DNA of 64,000 bases from Billgrantia zhangzhouensis (GTDB taxonomy: Bacteria > Pseudomonadota > Gammaproteobacteria > Pseudomonadales > Halomonadaceae), in contig NZ_JABFTT010000003.1 of assembly GCF_021404465.1 (NCBI RefSeq), positions 124,001 through 188,000 on the forward strand, in the 5' to 3' direction. Below are positions 26,540-35,333 of this stretch, piece after piece. The first letter of the stretch is position 1, and each line of letters starts with the position of its first letter. The translations under genes were made by a program, and so were the position numbers. Under the pieces are notes generated by a model that made no database searches, was not told the DNA's origin, and saw only the letters and a program-made list of their open reading frames with translations.

Positions 26540-27572
26540 ATGAAAGCCTTTCAGGTCAACGCACCACTGGACTATGCCATCGCCGAAGTCGAGGCGCCCC
26601 GTGCTGCTACCGGCGAGGTGCTGGTGAAGGTAGCCTTCGCCGGCATCTGCGGGTCCGACATGCACATCATCCACGGTGACAATGCCTTCGTGCGCTTTCC
26701 TCGCATTACCGGGCACGAGTTCGCCGGCACGGTCGAGGCACTCGGTGAGGGCGTCGGAGGGATCGAGATCGGCGCCCGGGTGTGCATCGACCCGGTGGTC
26801 AGTTGCGGGCGGTGCTACCCGTGCCGCATCGGCCGCCCCAAACGTGTGCAGGGCGCTGCAGGTAATCGGTGTGCACCGCGACGGCGGCTTCGAGGAGTGG
26901 GTCAACGTGCCGGCGGCCAACGTCCACTTGCTGCCCGAGGGCCTGGGGCTGGAAGCCGGCGCGCTGGTGGAACCCTATTCCATCGCGGCCAACGTGCTGG
27001 AGCGGATGCAGCCGCTGCGCGGCGACCGCCTGGTGGTCTATGGCGCCGGGGTAATCGGGCTGACTATCCTGCAGATGGCTCGCGCCCTGGGTATCGAGGA
27101 CATCACCGTCATCGACCTGATCGAGGAGCGCCTGGCCACGGCCCGTGAACTTGGTGCCACGCGCACCTGGCACGGCAAGGAGGATGTCGAGGCCGCGGCG
27201 CGTGAGTTGACCGGCGGCGAGGGCATTCCGCTGATCGCCGATGCCGCCTGCGTGCCGGCGCTGCTGCCGCAGATGTTGCGTATCGCCTCGCCGGCGGGGC
27301 GTATCGGCCTGCTCGGCTTCAACCCCACCCCCAGCGATCTGGTGCAGTTGGAGGTGATCAAGAAGGAGCTGACCCTGGTCGGCTCGCGGCTCAACAACCG
27401 CAAGTTTCCGGAGGTGCTCGAACGCATGGCCTCGGGGCGTCTCGATCCGCTGGCGCTGGTCAGCCACCGCCTGCCCTTCGACGACATGCCCGGGGCCATC
27501 GACATGCTCGACCATCATCCTGAAAGGGCTCGCAAGGTGCTGATCGGCATCGGTGCCGACATCCGCGCCTGA
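26540..27572 (+). pseudogene. RspB-like zinc dehydrogenase (probable L-gulonate 5-dehydrogenase) broken by a +1 frameshift
   Basis: The frame from ATG 26540 encodes the N-terminal half of a medium-chain zinc alcohol dehydrogenase: catalytic zinc ligands C37 in GICGSD and H59-E60 in GHEF, and structural-zinc cysteines C89, C92 and C95. After CRIGRP the frame shifts, and the rest (from NVC and ALQVIGVHRDGGFEEW, through VVYGAGVIGLT, to the stop at 27572) continues in another frame. Removing one base in the CCCCAAA run at 26836-26842 restores a 343-residue protein, close to RspB (339). As read, translation would stop at 27148 with about 100 native residues and no fourth structural cysteine. Relatives beside ManD oxidise L-gulonate to fructuronate. 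Sequencing error or true mutation cannot be separated here. Confidence 0.85.
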
Positions 27573-27654
27573 GCCAGCTCGACGCAGCAGACATCGCCAC
27601 GGCGATGCACATAACAGCAATAACCGCTTGAACAGCAGAACAAGGAGCTACGCC

Positions 27655-28623
27655 ATGATCAAACGACTCATTATCGGCGCCGTCCTCGGGACGGCCCTGA
27701 TGGCCAGCCAAACCGCGCTTGCCGCCGACGTCACCCTGCGCTTCGGCCACCTGGCTAACGAGCAGAACATCTGGCACCAGGCCGCCGTGCGCTTCAAGGA
27801 GCTCGTCGAGGAAAATTCGGATGGGCGCATCGAAGTGCAGATATTTCCCAACGAGCAGCTCGGCAACGAGATGGATGTGATCAACAGCATCCAGCTCGGT
27901 ACCGCCGACATCACCATCACCGGCGAGAGCCTGCAGAACTGGGCGCCCAAGGCGGCGATGATGGCCGTGCCCTATGCGTTCCGCGATGCCGAGCATCTTC
28001 GCCAGGCGGTGGAGAGCGAGATCGGCGAGCAGATCGAGGCGCAGATTACCGAGCGTGCCAACCTGGTGCCGCTGGCCTGGTTCGAGCGTGGGCCGCGTGA
28101 GCTGACCTCCAACCAGCCGATTCGTCATCCCGACGATCTCGACGGCATTCGCCTGCGCGTACCCAATGTGCCGCTGTTCGTCGACACCTGGGAGGCGCTG
28201 GGTGCGCGGCCCACGCCGATGGCCTTCAGCGAGGTGTTTACCGCCCTGCAGCAGAACACCATCCAGGCCCAGGAGAACCCGCTCAGCCTGATCGAGAGCG
28301 CCAGCTTCAACGAGGTGCAGGACTACGTGAACCTGACCGGCCACGTACGTAGCTGGATCTACGTGGTGATCGGCCGCAACCGCCTCGAGAGCATGCCCGA
28401 AGAGCTGCAGCAGGTCGTGCGCGAGGCGGCCCAGGAAATGCAGGTCTACCAGGCCGAGCTGTTCGAGGAGGACCAGCAGCGCCTGGAGCGTGCCCTGCAG
28501 GAGCGTGGCATGGAGTTCATCGAAGTCGACACCGAGGCATTCGCCGAGAAGGCGCGGCCGGCGGTGGAAGCAGCCCTCGACGACGAGCAGCGCGCGCTGT
28601 TCGACGCCATCCAGAACCTGTGA
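27655..28623 (+). CDS. TRAP transporter substrate-binding protein DctP (system 2)
   Basis: This 322-residue protein has a signal peptide (about 1-24, ending ALAAD) and DctP features: RFGHLANEQNIWHQ, IFPNEQLGNEMDVINSIQLG, LDGIRLRVPNVP and QAQENPLSLI. AAGGAG precedes the ATG at 27655. It differs strongly from system 1, so the two TRAP systems probably take different sugar acids (for example glucuronate versus gulonate or mannonate). A 7-bp hairpin follows the stop. Confidence 0.93.
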   Translation: MIKRLIIGAVLGTALMASQTALAADVTLRFGHLANEQNIWHQAAVRFKELVEENSDGRIEVQIFPNEQLGNEMDVINSIQLGTADITITGESLQNWAPKAAMMAVPYAFRDAEHLRQAVESEIGEQIEAQITERANLVPLAWFERGPRELTSNQPIRHPDDLDGIRLRVPNVPLFVDTWEALGARPTPMAFSEVFTALQQNTIQAQENPLSLIESASFNEVQDYVNLTGHVRSWIYVVIGRNRLESMPEELQQVVREAAQEMQVYQAELFEEDQQRLERALQERGMEFIEVDTEAFAEKARPAVEAALDDEQRALFDAIQNL

Positions 28624-28630
28624 TCCACCC

Positions 28631-28650
28631 GGGCGGGTCCGTGCCCGCCC
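28631..28650 (+). other. Intercistronic hairpin after the second TRAP binding-protein gene
   Basis: GGGCGGG-TCCGTG-CCCGCCC is a perfect 7-bp stem with a 6-nt loop, 7 nt past the dctP stop and without a T-run. Its position matches the hairpin at 21949-21974, suggesting a shared device that favours binding-protein expression. Confidence 0.55.
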
Positions 28651-28689
28651 ACTCTCCACGGGGTCGACGAGCCCCAGCGAGGAACGCCA

Positions 28690-29286
28690 ATGGATATTAC
28701 CCCGCAGCGTAGCGATGGCGAGCAAGTGGTGGCTAGCCTCGACGCCCTGTCCGCGGTGCCCAGGCTCGGAGGGCCGCTGGGCCGCGTCATCGGTTGGGTG
28801 GACACCTTCTTCGTACTGCTCGCCAATCTGGCCCTGGTAGGGATCGCCGCGACCATGCTGCTGCAGATCTCGGGCCGGCTGTTCCTGCCGTTCACTCTGT
28901 CCTGGACCGAGGAGCTGTCACGCTACCTGTTCATCTATATGGTGGCTCTGGCGGCCGGGGTGGCGATACGCCGGCATCGGCACGTCAACGTCGAACTCTT
29001 CCATCACCGGCTCGGGCTGCGTACGCGCGCTGCCTACCAGGCGCTGATCTGCCTGCTGGTCGGCGGCTTCGCCCTGATGGTGCTGCCCGCCGCCTGGCAG
29101 TTTGCCCAGAACGGCGCCTGGCAGACCTCGCCCACCCTGAGGGTGCCCATGCTCTACATCTTCTTTTCTACCGTGCTGCTGTTCGTCCTGGTGCTGTTCT
29201 ATAGCGCCGTCGGCCTCGTCGAAGGCCTGGCCGCGGCATGGCGTCCGCCCGTCGACGGCGCCCGCGAGGAGGCATCATGGAAGTGA
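28690..29286 (+). CDS. TRAP transporter small membrane subunit DctQ (system 2)
   Basis: This 198-residue protein has a roughly 35-residue cytoplasmic N-terminus and four membrane segments, with the conserved FTLSWTEELSRYLFIYMVAL and a following RRHRHVNVE stretch. GAGGAA precedes the ATG at 28690. Its end overlaps the start of dctM by 10 nt. Confidence 0.93.
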   Translation: MDITPQRSDGEQVVASLDALSAVPRLGGPLGRVIGWVDTFFVLLANLALVGIAATMLLQISGRLFLPFTLSWTEELSRYLFIYMVALAAGVAIRRHRHVNVELFHHRLGLRTRAAYQALICLLVGGFALMVLPAAWQFAQNGAWQTSPTLRVPMLYIFFSTVLLFVLVLFYSAVGLVEGLAAAWRPPVDGAREEASWK

Positions 29287-30560
29287 TGGTGCTCTTCGGC
29301 GTGTTCCTGTTGCTGCTGGTGCTGGGGCTGCCCATTGCCTTTGCCTTGGGCATCTCGTCGCTCGCCTACCTGCTGCTGGAAGGCATCTCGCTGACCATCG
29401 TGCCGCAGCGCATGTATTCGGGTATCGATACCTTCGTGCTGCTTTGCATTCCCGGCTTCGTGCTGGCCGGTAACCTGATGAACGTGGGTAACATTACCGA
29501 GCATATCGTGCGCTTCTCCAACGCCGTGGTCGGTCATATCCGCGGTGGCCTGGGCCTGGCCAATGTGGGCGGCTCCATGATCTTCGGCGGTATCTCGGGC
29601 ACCGCGGTGGCCGATGCTGCCAGCATCGGCTCGGTGATGATCCCCGGCATGGCGCGCTCTGGCTACGACAAGCCGTTCGCTGCCGCCGTCACCGCAGCCT
29701 CGTCAACCATTGGCCCGATCATCCCGCCCAGCGTGCCGATGATCATCGTCGGTTCACTGGCCGGCGTCTCGGTGGGGCGCATGTTCCTGGCCGGGGCCGT
29801 GCCCGGCCTGCTGTTGGGCGTGGCGATGATGATCACCGTCTACTTGCTGGCGGTGAAGCGCGGCTATCCCAAGGAGCGTCGCGCCACCCTGCGCGAGCTG
29901 CTGCGTGAGGGGCGCACGGCGTTCTGGGCGCTGCTGATGACTGTGATCATTCTCTACGGCATCATCGGCGGCTTCTTCACGCCGACTGAGGCATCGATTG
30001 TTGCCAGTCTCTATGCGCTGGTGGTGGGCATGTACGTCTACAAGGGGCTGACCTGGCGCAAGTTGCCGGCGATTCTCACCGACACCGTACTGACCTCATC
30101 GGCATTGCTGCTGCTGGTGGGCCTGGCCAACCTGTTCGGCTGGATCCTCACCAGTCAGCAGATTCCCCAGACGATCGCTGCCCTGATCATGGCGGTCAGC
30201 GACAACCCGATCATTGTGATCCTGATCCTCAACCTGATCCTGCTGTTCGTCGGGGCTTTCATGGAGACCATCGCCGCGCTGATCATCCTGTTCCCGGCGC
30301 TGCTCGGTGTGGCCACCGGGGTGGGTATGGACCCGGTGCACTTCGCGGTAATGGCGGTGCTCAACCTGATGATCGGCTTGACCACACCGCCGGTGGGGGT
30401 GTGCCTGTTCGTGGTTTCGGGCATCGGCAAGCTACAGATGCTCACCGTGGCCCGTGCCATCCTGCCGTTCCTGGCCTGTAACCTCGTGGTACTGCTATTG
30501 GTGGCCTACGTGCCGGCCATCTCGCTATGGCTTCCCGACCTGTTGATGGGGGCAAGATGA
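29277..30560 (+). CDS. TRAP transporter large membrane subunit DctM (system 2)
   Basis: This 427-residue protein has about 12 membrane segments and DctM signatures GGISGTAVADAASIGSVMIP, IIPPSVPMIIVG, FTPTEASIV and LTTPPVGVCLFV. The ATG at 29277 follows GAGGAGG; the in-frame ATG at 29238 lies deep in dctQ and lacks a ribosome site. The stop overlaps the uxuB start by 4 nt (ATGA), so transporter and enzyme are co-translated. Confidence 0.95.
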   Translation: MEVMVLFGVFLLLLVLGLPIAFALGISSLAYLLLEGISLTIVPQRMYSGIDTFVLLCIPGFVLAGNLMNVGNITEHIVRFSNAVVGHIRGGLGLANVGGSMIFGGISGTAVADAASIGSVMIPGMARSGYDKPFAAAVTAASSTIGPIIPPSVPMIIVGSLAGVSVGRMFLAGAVPGLLLGVAMMITVYLLAVKRGYPKERRATLRELLREGRTAFWALLMTVIILYGIIGGFFTPTEASIVASLYALVVGMYVYKGLTWRKLPAILTDTVLTSSALLLLVGLANLFGWILTSQQIPQTIAALIMAVSDNPIIVILILNLILLFVGAFMETIAALIILFPALLGVATGVGMDPVHFAVMAVLNLMIGLTTPPVGVCLFVVSGIGKLQMLTVARAILPFLACNLVVLLLVAYVPAISLWLPDLLMGAR

Positions 30561-32032
30561 ACGACGTGACACGCGTGCCTGCCGCTGCGCCGAGCGGGTG
30601 CATCAGCATCGTCCACCTGGGATTGGGCGCTTTCCACCGCGCCCACCAGGCGGTCTACCTGGAGCGCTATCGGCAGCGCAGCGGCGACGACGCCTGGGGC
30701 GTGAGCAGCGCCAACCTGCGTGGCGGCGTGGCGCTGGTGGATGCCCTGCGCGACGCCGACTATCACTACCATGTCGCCGAATACGCCGACCGTGACCACA
30801 TCACCCTGCGCGAGATCGGCGTGATCGAGGAGGTCCTGTTCACTGGCCGAGACTCTTCGGGCCAGTGGGGACGCGATCTCACAGCGCTGCTCACACGCCT
30901 AGCCTCGCCCGACACGCGGCTCGTCACCCTGACGGTGACCGAGAAGGGCTATTTCCTGAGTCCCGCCGAGGGCACCTTGCTGCGTGACGACCCGCTGATC
31001 GCCCATGACATCGAGCATCCCCAGGCACCGCGTACCGTGCCGGGACTCCTGGTCGAGGCACTGGCCCGGCGGCGCAGCGCGGGAATCCCGCCGTTCACGG
31101 TACTGTGTTGCGACAACATGCCGAATAACGGCCAGCGCACACGAGCGGCGGTGATGCAGCTTGCCGCCTGTCGCGATGGCGAACTTGCCGCCTGGATCGA
31201 GCGCGAGGTGGCGTTCCCGTGCAGCATGGTCGACCGCATCGTGCCGGCCATGACCGCGGCCGACTTCGCCCGCCTGGCCGAGCTGGGCGTCGACGATCCC
31301 AATGCCGTAGTGGGCGAGGCCTTCTCTCAATGGGTGGTGGAGGACGACTTCCCCCTCGGCCGACCGGCCTGGGAGTCCGAGGGCGTGGAGATGGTCGCCG
31401 ACGTGGCGCCGTTCGAAACCATGAAGCTGCGCATGCTCAACGGCAGCCATTCGCTGCTCGCCTACCTGGGCGCGTTGGAGGGTATCGAGACGGTGTTCGA
31501 CGCGGTGAGCCGCGACGATCTGATGGCACTGCTGCATCGCTACATGCTGCATGAGGCGGCACCGACCTTGGCGATGCCTGCCGGCACCGACCTCGAGGGC
31601 TATGCTGAACAGCTGCTCTATCGTTTCGCCAACGACAGCCTGCGTCATCGTCTGCACCAGATCGCCATGGATGGCTCGCAGAAGCTGCCCCAGCGTTGGC
31701 TGCACGGCGCCCTGGCGCGGCTAGAAGCGGGAGGCGAGGTACCGTGTATCGCACTTGGTCTTGCGGCATGGATCCGCTACACCGCTGGAAGCGACCTGCA
31801 CGGTAATGTCCATGCCGTTGACGACCCCATGGCGGACACGTTCGCCTTGCTGCACGAAACCCATGGTGAGGATCATGAAAATCTGGTGCTGGCCTTTCTC
31901 GAACTCGATGCCGTGGTTCCCCCGGCGTTGGCCGAGCACTCCGGCTTCGCGGCGGAGGTGGTGTCGGCCTACCGCTGCCTGACGACGCTTGGCCTAGACA
32001 CCGCGCTTGCGCGACTCGATGCATCCACCTGA
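30557..32032 (+). CDS. uxuB: D-fructuronate reductase (mannonate oxidoreductase)
   Basis: This 491-residue protein belongs to the long-chain mannitol dehydrogenase family: [17 protein letters not shown] at the N-terminus (nucleotide site), [15 protein letters not shown] and the catalytic-lysine region [19 protein letters not shown]. It reduces D-fructuronate to D-mannonate with NADH. UxaB (tagaturonate reductase) is a close relative, but the adjacent uxuA favours UxuB. The ATG at 30557 overlaps the dctM stop; an earlier in-frame ATG lies inside dctM. Confidence 0.92.
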   Translation: MNDVTRVPAAAPSGCISIVHLGLGAFHRAHQAVYLERYRQRSGDDAWGVSSANLRGGVALVDALRDADYHYHVAEYADRDHITLREIGVIEEVLFTGRDSSGQWGRDLTALLTRLASPDTRLVTLTVTEKGYFLSPAEGTLLRDDPLIAHDIEHPQAPRTVPGLLVEALARRRSAGIPPFTVLCCDNMPNNGQRTRAAVMQLAACRDGELAAWIEREVAFPCSMVDRIVPAMTAADFARLAELGVDDPNAVVGEAFSQWVVEDDFPLGRPAWESEGVEMVADVAPFETMKLRMLNGSHSLLAYLGALEGIETVFDAVSRDDLMALLHRYMLHEAAPTLAMPAGTDLEGYAEQLLYRFANDSLRHRLHQIAMDGSQKLPQRWLHGALARLEAGGEVPCIALGLAAWIRYTAGSDLHGNVHAVDDPMADTFALLHETHGEDHENLVLAFLELDAVVPPALAEHSGFAAEVVSAYRCLTTLGLDTALARLDAST

Positions 32033-32048
32033 TAGGGAGAGGTTCGTC

Positions 32049-33227
32049 ATGGAACACACCTGGCGCTGGTTTGGCCCCAGTGATCCGATCACCCTCGACG
32101 AGATTCGCCAGACCGGTGCCACCGGCATCGTTACGGCGCTGCACGAAATACCCAACGGCACGGCCTGGCCGCTCGAGGCCATCACCGAGCGCAAGGCGAC
32201 GATCGAGGCGGCGGGGCTGACCTGGTCGGTGGTGGAGAGCGTGCCGGTACACGAGGCGATCAAGCAGGGCACGCCCGAGCGCGAGCGCTACATCGCTGCC
32301 TATCAGGAGACCCTGCGCAACCTGGCGGCGTGCGGTATCGACACCGTCTGCTACAACTTCATGCCGGTGCTCGACTGGACCCGCACCGACCTCGCCTGGC
32401 GCCTGCTAGATGGCGGCCTGGCGCTGCGCTTCGATCAGACGGCCTTCGCCGCCTTCGATCTCTACCTGCTCGAGCGCCCCGGCGCCGAGGCCGAGTACAC
32501 CGAGGCCGAACGGGCCGAGGCCAGGCACTATCTCGATGGCCTCGACGCCGCCGGGCGCGAGGCGCTGATCGATACCATCATCGCCGGCCTGCCGGGGGCC
32601 GAAGAGCACTACACTCTGGCGCGCTTCCAAGAGGCGCTGGACGCCTATGCCGACATCGACGCCGAGCGCCTGCGTGAGCATCTTGGCCATTTCCTGCGCG
32701 CTATCGTGCCGGTAGCCGAGGAAGCCGGCGTGCGACTCGCCATTCATCCGGACGACCCGCCGCGTCCGCTGTTCGGCCTGCCGCGGGTGGTCTCCACTCC
32801 CGAGGATGCCCATTGGCTACTCGATGCGGCGCCGAGCGAGGCCAATGGCCTGACGCTGTGCACCGGCTCCTACGGTGTGCGCGAGGACATCGACCTGGCC
32901 GCCATGGCGCGCCGCTTCGGCCCGCGCATCTACTTCGCCCACCTGCGCTCGACCCGGCGCGAGGCCGCCGATCCGCGCACCTTCCACGAGGCGCATCACC
33001 TTGGCGGCGACGTCGACATGGTGGCGGTGATCGCTGCCCTAGTGAAGGAGGAGAGGCGCCGCGAACGCGAGGGTGGGCCGCGCCTGCCGCTGCGGCCGGA
33101 TCATGGCCATCATATCCTCGACGACCAGCGCCGCGACACACGCCCGGGTTATCCGCTCTACGGGCGTCTGAAGGGGCTCGCCGAGCTGCGCGGCGTGGAA
33201 CTGGCGGTGCGGCGGCTGACGAGCTGA
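32049..33227 (+). CDS. uxuA: D-mannonate dehydratase, xylose-isomerase-fold type
   Basis: This 392-residue protein matches UxuA (394 in E. coli): [12 protein letters not shown] at the start, [25 protein letters not shown], and [15 protein letters not shown] with the metal-binding cysteine. It dehydrates D-mannonate to 2-keto-3-deoxygluconate. The ATG at 32049 has GGGAGAGG upstream; an earlier in-frame ATG lies inside uxuB. It is the last gene of the cluster and ends just before a strong hairpin. No KDG kinase or aldolase gene is in the window, so the final steps are encoded elsewhere. Confidence 0.96.
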   Translation: MEHTWRWFGPSDPITLDEIRQTGATGIVTALHEIPNGTAWPLEAITERKATIEAAGLTWSVVESVPVHEAIKQGTPERERYIAAYQETLRNLAACGIDTVCYNFMPVLDWTRTDLAWRLLDGGLALRFDQTAFAAFDLYLLERPGAEAEYTEAERAEARHYLDGLDAAGREALIDTIIAGLPGAEEHYTLARFQEALDAYADIDAERLREHLGHFLRAIVPVAEEAGVRLAIHPDDPPRPLFGLPRVVSTPEDAHWLLDAAPSEANGLTLCTGSYGVREDIDLAAMARRFGPRIYFAHLRSTRREAADPRTFHEAHHLGGDVDMVAVIAALVKEERRREREGGPRLPLRPDHGHHILDDQRRDTRPGYPLYGRLKGLAELRGVELAVRRLTS

Positions 33228-33241
33228 GAGCTGCTGGAGAA

Positions 33242-33285
33242 AACGACAAGGCCCCCGCCGAACGCTCGGCGGGGGCCTTGTCGTT
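33242..33285. terminator. Strong bidirectional hairpin between uxuA and the sodium symporter gene
   Basis: A perfect 20-bp stem with a 4-nt loop (arms 33242-33261 and 33266-33285, core GGCCCCCGCCGA) separates the convergent ends of uxuA (+) and the symporter gene (-). The arms begin AAAACGACAAGG on one side and end CCTTGTCGTT on the other. There is no long T-run, but stem strength and position make it a shared terminator. Confidence 0.8.
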
Positions 33286-33298
33286 GCCGGCAGCGCCT

Positions 33299-34798
33299 CT
33301 ATTTTCCGGGTGCGGCGACCTGGCCTGTTGTGAGGGCCGCATCGGGAACCTGCTCCATGCGGCGGCGCTCTTCGTTGAGCATTTCCAGCGCCTGTTCGGA
33401 GGTCACTCGGGAAGCAGGCGTGAGCAGGCTGACCGCCACCCCTGCGACGAGCGCCACCGATACCGCCGGTATGCTCGGGTTGCCCCAATAGGCGCTCCAG
33501 TCTGCGTTGGCGATGATCGCCAGCGACGTCGCCGAGGCGCTGGCCAGGGTGGCGACCGCGCCCTGCCAGTTGTAGCGCGGCCAGAAGCGACCCAGCAGGG
33601 CACAGACGAAGAGCCCGGCCATGATAGTGGCGATCATGCGGGTAATGTAGGTGATCACGTTGTCCGACGTCAGGGCGAACGCCAGCGCCAGGCCAATGGT
33701 GGCGACCAGGGCAATGCGGGAGAAACGCACCACGTTATGGGCTGAGGGCGCCCGGCCCGTGACCAGCACATAGAGGTCGCGCATCAGCGTGGAGACCCCG
33801 GCGATGGCATCCGAGCTGGCGCTGGACATGGTCGCCGAGAGCCCAGCCACCAGCAGCAGCAGGCCGAGCCCAAGGGGCAACACCTCGGTGGCCAGGAAGG
33901 GGAAGGCGTAATTGCTGTTCTCGAGGCCGGGATTGAGCGCATGGGTGGCCATGCCGATGATCGCCGGGATGATCGAGAAGCCCAGGTAGAGCACGCCGGT
34001 GATCACGAAGGAGCGGCGCACCGAGGAGACCGACTCGCCGGAATAGATGCGCTGGCGAAACGAAGGGGTGGCGAGTACGCCGACGGCGATTACTGCCGCC
34101 AGCGACAGCGCCGGCAGGCCGCCAATTGCCCCGATGCCGAGGAAACTGGCCGCACCCGCATTCATTCCGGCGGTCAGCCCCGAGAAGCCGCCGACCTCGA
34201 CCAGGGCGAGCACGGCCATGAGCAGGAAGCCGGCGAAGAGAATGATCGCCTGCACGGTATCGGTCCACACCACGGCGAAGTAGCCACCGATCACGCAGTA
34301 AATGCCGAAGCCCAGTGCCACCAGGACGCGCGCGGTGTTGAGGTCGATGCCCGCCATCCAGGAGAGATAGAGCCCGCCGCCGAGGATATGCGCGCCCAGC
34401 CAGCCGATACAGGCGATATAGATCAGCAGCGCCACCAGGTTGCGTACCAGGCGATTGGCGCCCACGTAGTAGGCGAGTTCCTCGCTCATGGTCATGAAGC
34501 GAAGCTGGCGCACCGGGGCGAACAGCAGCGCCAACAGCAGCACGCCGACGGCGCCGCCGATGCCATACAGGGCGCCGGCCCAGCCGTTGGCGTAGCCGAA
34601 CCCCACCGCGCCCATGCTCGAGCCGGTGCCGACCATGGTCGCCACGGTGGAGCCGATGGTGAGGAAGAGCGGAACGCTGCGTCCGCCGAGCAGGAAGTCG
34701 TCACCGCTGCCGCGCTTGTGGCGGGAGATCCACCAACCGAAACCGATCATGGCGATGACGTACACCACAAAGGTGCCAAGGAATATCTGACTGTTCAT
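33299..34798 (-). CDS. Sodium:solute symporter (SSS family)
   Basis: This 499-residue protein has about 13 membrane segments. Family features are GSGDDFLLGGRSVPLFLTIG near the N-terminus, TDTVQAIILFAGF, and LSATMSSASSDAIAGVSTLMRDLY, which covers the second sodium site. GAGG precedes the ATG. It is the last gene of the unit RpiR, D-aminoacylase, RidA, symporter and probably imports the acyl-D-amino acid, D-amino acid or a related carboxylate using the sodium gradient (inference from context). Confidence 0.92.
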   Translation of the reverse strand: MNSQIFLGTFVVYVIAMIGFGWWISRHKRGSGDDFLLGGRSVPLFLTIGSTVATMVGTGSSMGAVGFGYANGWAGALYGIGGAVGVLLLALLFAPVRQLRFMTMSEELAYYVGANRLVRNLVALLIYIACIGWLGAHILGGGLYLSWMAGIDLNTARVLVALGFGIYCVIGGYFAVVWTDTVQAIILFAGFLLMAVLALVEVGGFSGLTAGMNAGAASFLGIGAIGGLPALSLAAVIAVGVLATPSFRQRIYSGESVSSVRRSFVITGVLYLGFSIIPAIIGMATHALNPGLENSNYAFPFLATEVLPLGLGLLLLVAGLSATMSSASSDAIAGVSTLMRDLYVLVTGRAPSAHNVVRFSRIALVATIGLALAFALTSDNVITYITRMIATIMAGLFVCALLGRFWPRYNWQGAVATLASASATSLAIIANADWSAYWGNPSIPAVSVALVAGVAVSLLTPASRVTSEQALEMLNEERRRMEQVPDAALTTGQVAAPGK

Positions 34799-34820
34799 GG
34801 TAGCCTCTTATCGTTGTTTG

Positions 34821-34842
34821 CCCGACCGTTGCCGCGGTCGGG
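34821..34842 (-). other. Hairpin upstream of the symporter gene
   Basis: CCCGACCG-N6-CGGTCGGG, a perfect 8-bp stem, lies in the 142-bp gap between ridA and the symporter gene, about 23 nt before the symporter ATG. It could limit access to the ribosome site or be a processing signal. Confidence 0.4.
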
Positions 34843-34903
34843 GTAAGCAATGTCACGATCGAAGGCGGGGTGGTCTTGTCTTGTGAGGCCCCGCCGGCGA
34901 TCC

Positions 34904-34933
34904 GGTGCCGTGCCCTTGCCGGGGTACGGCACC
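34904..34933 (-). other. Hairpin just after the RidA-family gene, possible attenuator
   Basis: GGTGCCGT-N14-ACGGCACC forms an 8-bp stem 7 nt past the RidA stop on the minus-strand transcript. No T-run follows, so partial termination or mRNA end protection before the symporter gene is more likely than full termination. Confidence 0.45.
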
Positions 34934-34940
34934 CCCTTTC

Positions 34941-35333
34941 TTACATCCGGTCGGCCCGGAAGCACTTCACATCCACCTCCACCTTGCAGTCCACGACCAG
35001 GTCCTGGACGCTGCAGATGCGCGCCGGCGGGTTGTCGCCGAACACGTCGCGGAACACCTTGTTGAACGACGAGAAATAGCGGGCATCGGTGAGCACTGCC
35101 GTGACGTGCACCACATCCTCCACGCCGTAGCCGGCTTCGCGCATGATCGTCAGGCAGTTGTCGAAGGCGAGCCGGGTCTGCTCGACGATGCCGCCCTCGA
35201 CCACTTCTCCATCTCGCATCGGTGTCTGGCCGGAAACGTAGAGCCAACCGCCGGCTTCCACGGCGCGGGCGAACGGCAGCTTTTGTCCACCGGTGCCGAC
35301 GCCGCCTTCGACGCCGTATCGAGTAATGCTCAT
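34941..35333 (-). CDS. RidA family enamine/imine deaminase
   Basis: This 130-residue protein has the RidA (YjgF/YER057c/UK114) pattern: LYVSGQTPMRDGEVVEGG, QTRLAFDNCLTIM, and the active-site arginine in PPARICSVQDL followed by VEVDVKCF. RidA proteins hydrolyse reactive enamines and imines such as 2-aminoacrylate released by PLP dehydratases. The ATG at 35333 overlaps the D-aminoacylase stop by 4 nt. Beside a D-aminoacylase and opposite a D-serine-dehydratase-like PLP enzyme, it probably clears the imine made from a D-amino acid. Confidence 0.92.
   Translation of the reverse strand: MSITRYGVEGGVGTGGQKLPFARAVEAGGWLYVSGQTPMRDGEVVEGGIVEQTRLAFDNCLTIMREAGYGVEDVVHVTAVLTDARYFSSFNKVFRDVFGDNPPARICSVQDLVVDCKVEVDVKCFRADRM

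Noticed and set aside
26836..26850. Programmed ribosomal frameshifting in the zinc dehydrogenase gene
   Set aside because: No known +1 slippery context with a rare or stop codon, no stimulatory structure evident, and the family is not known to use frameshifting. A point indel is simpler.
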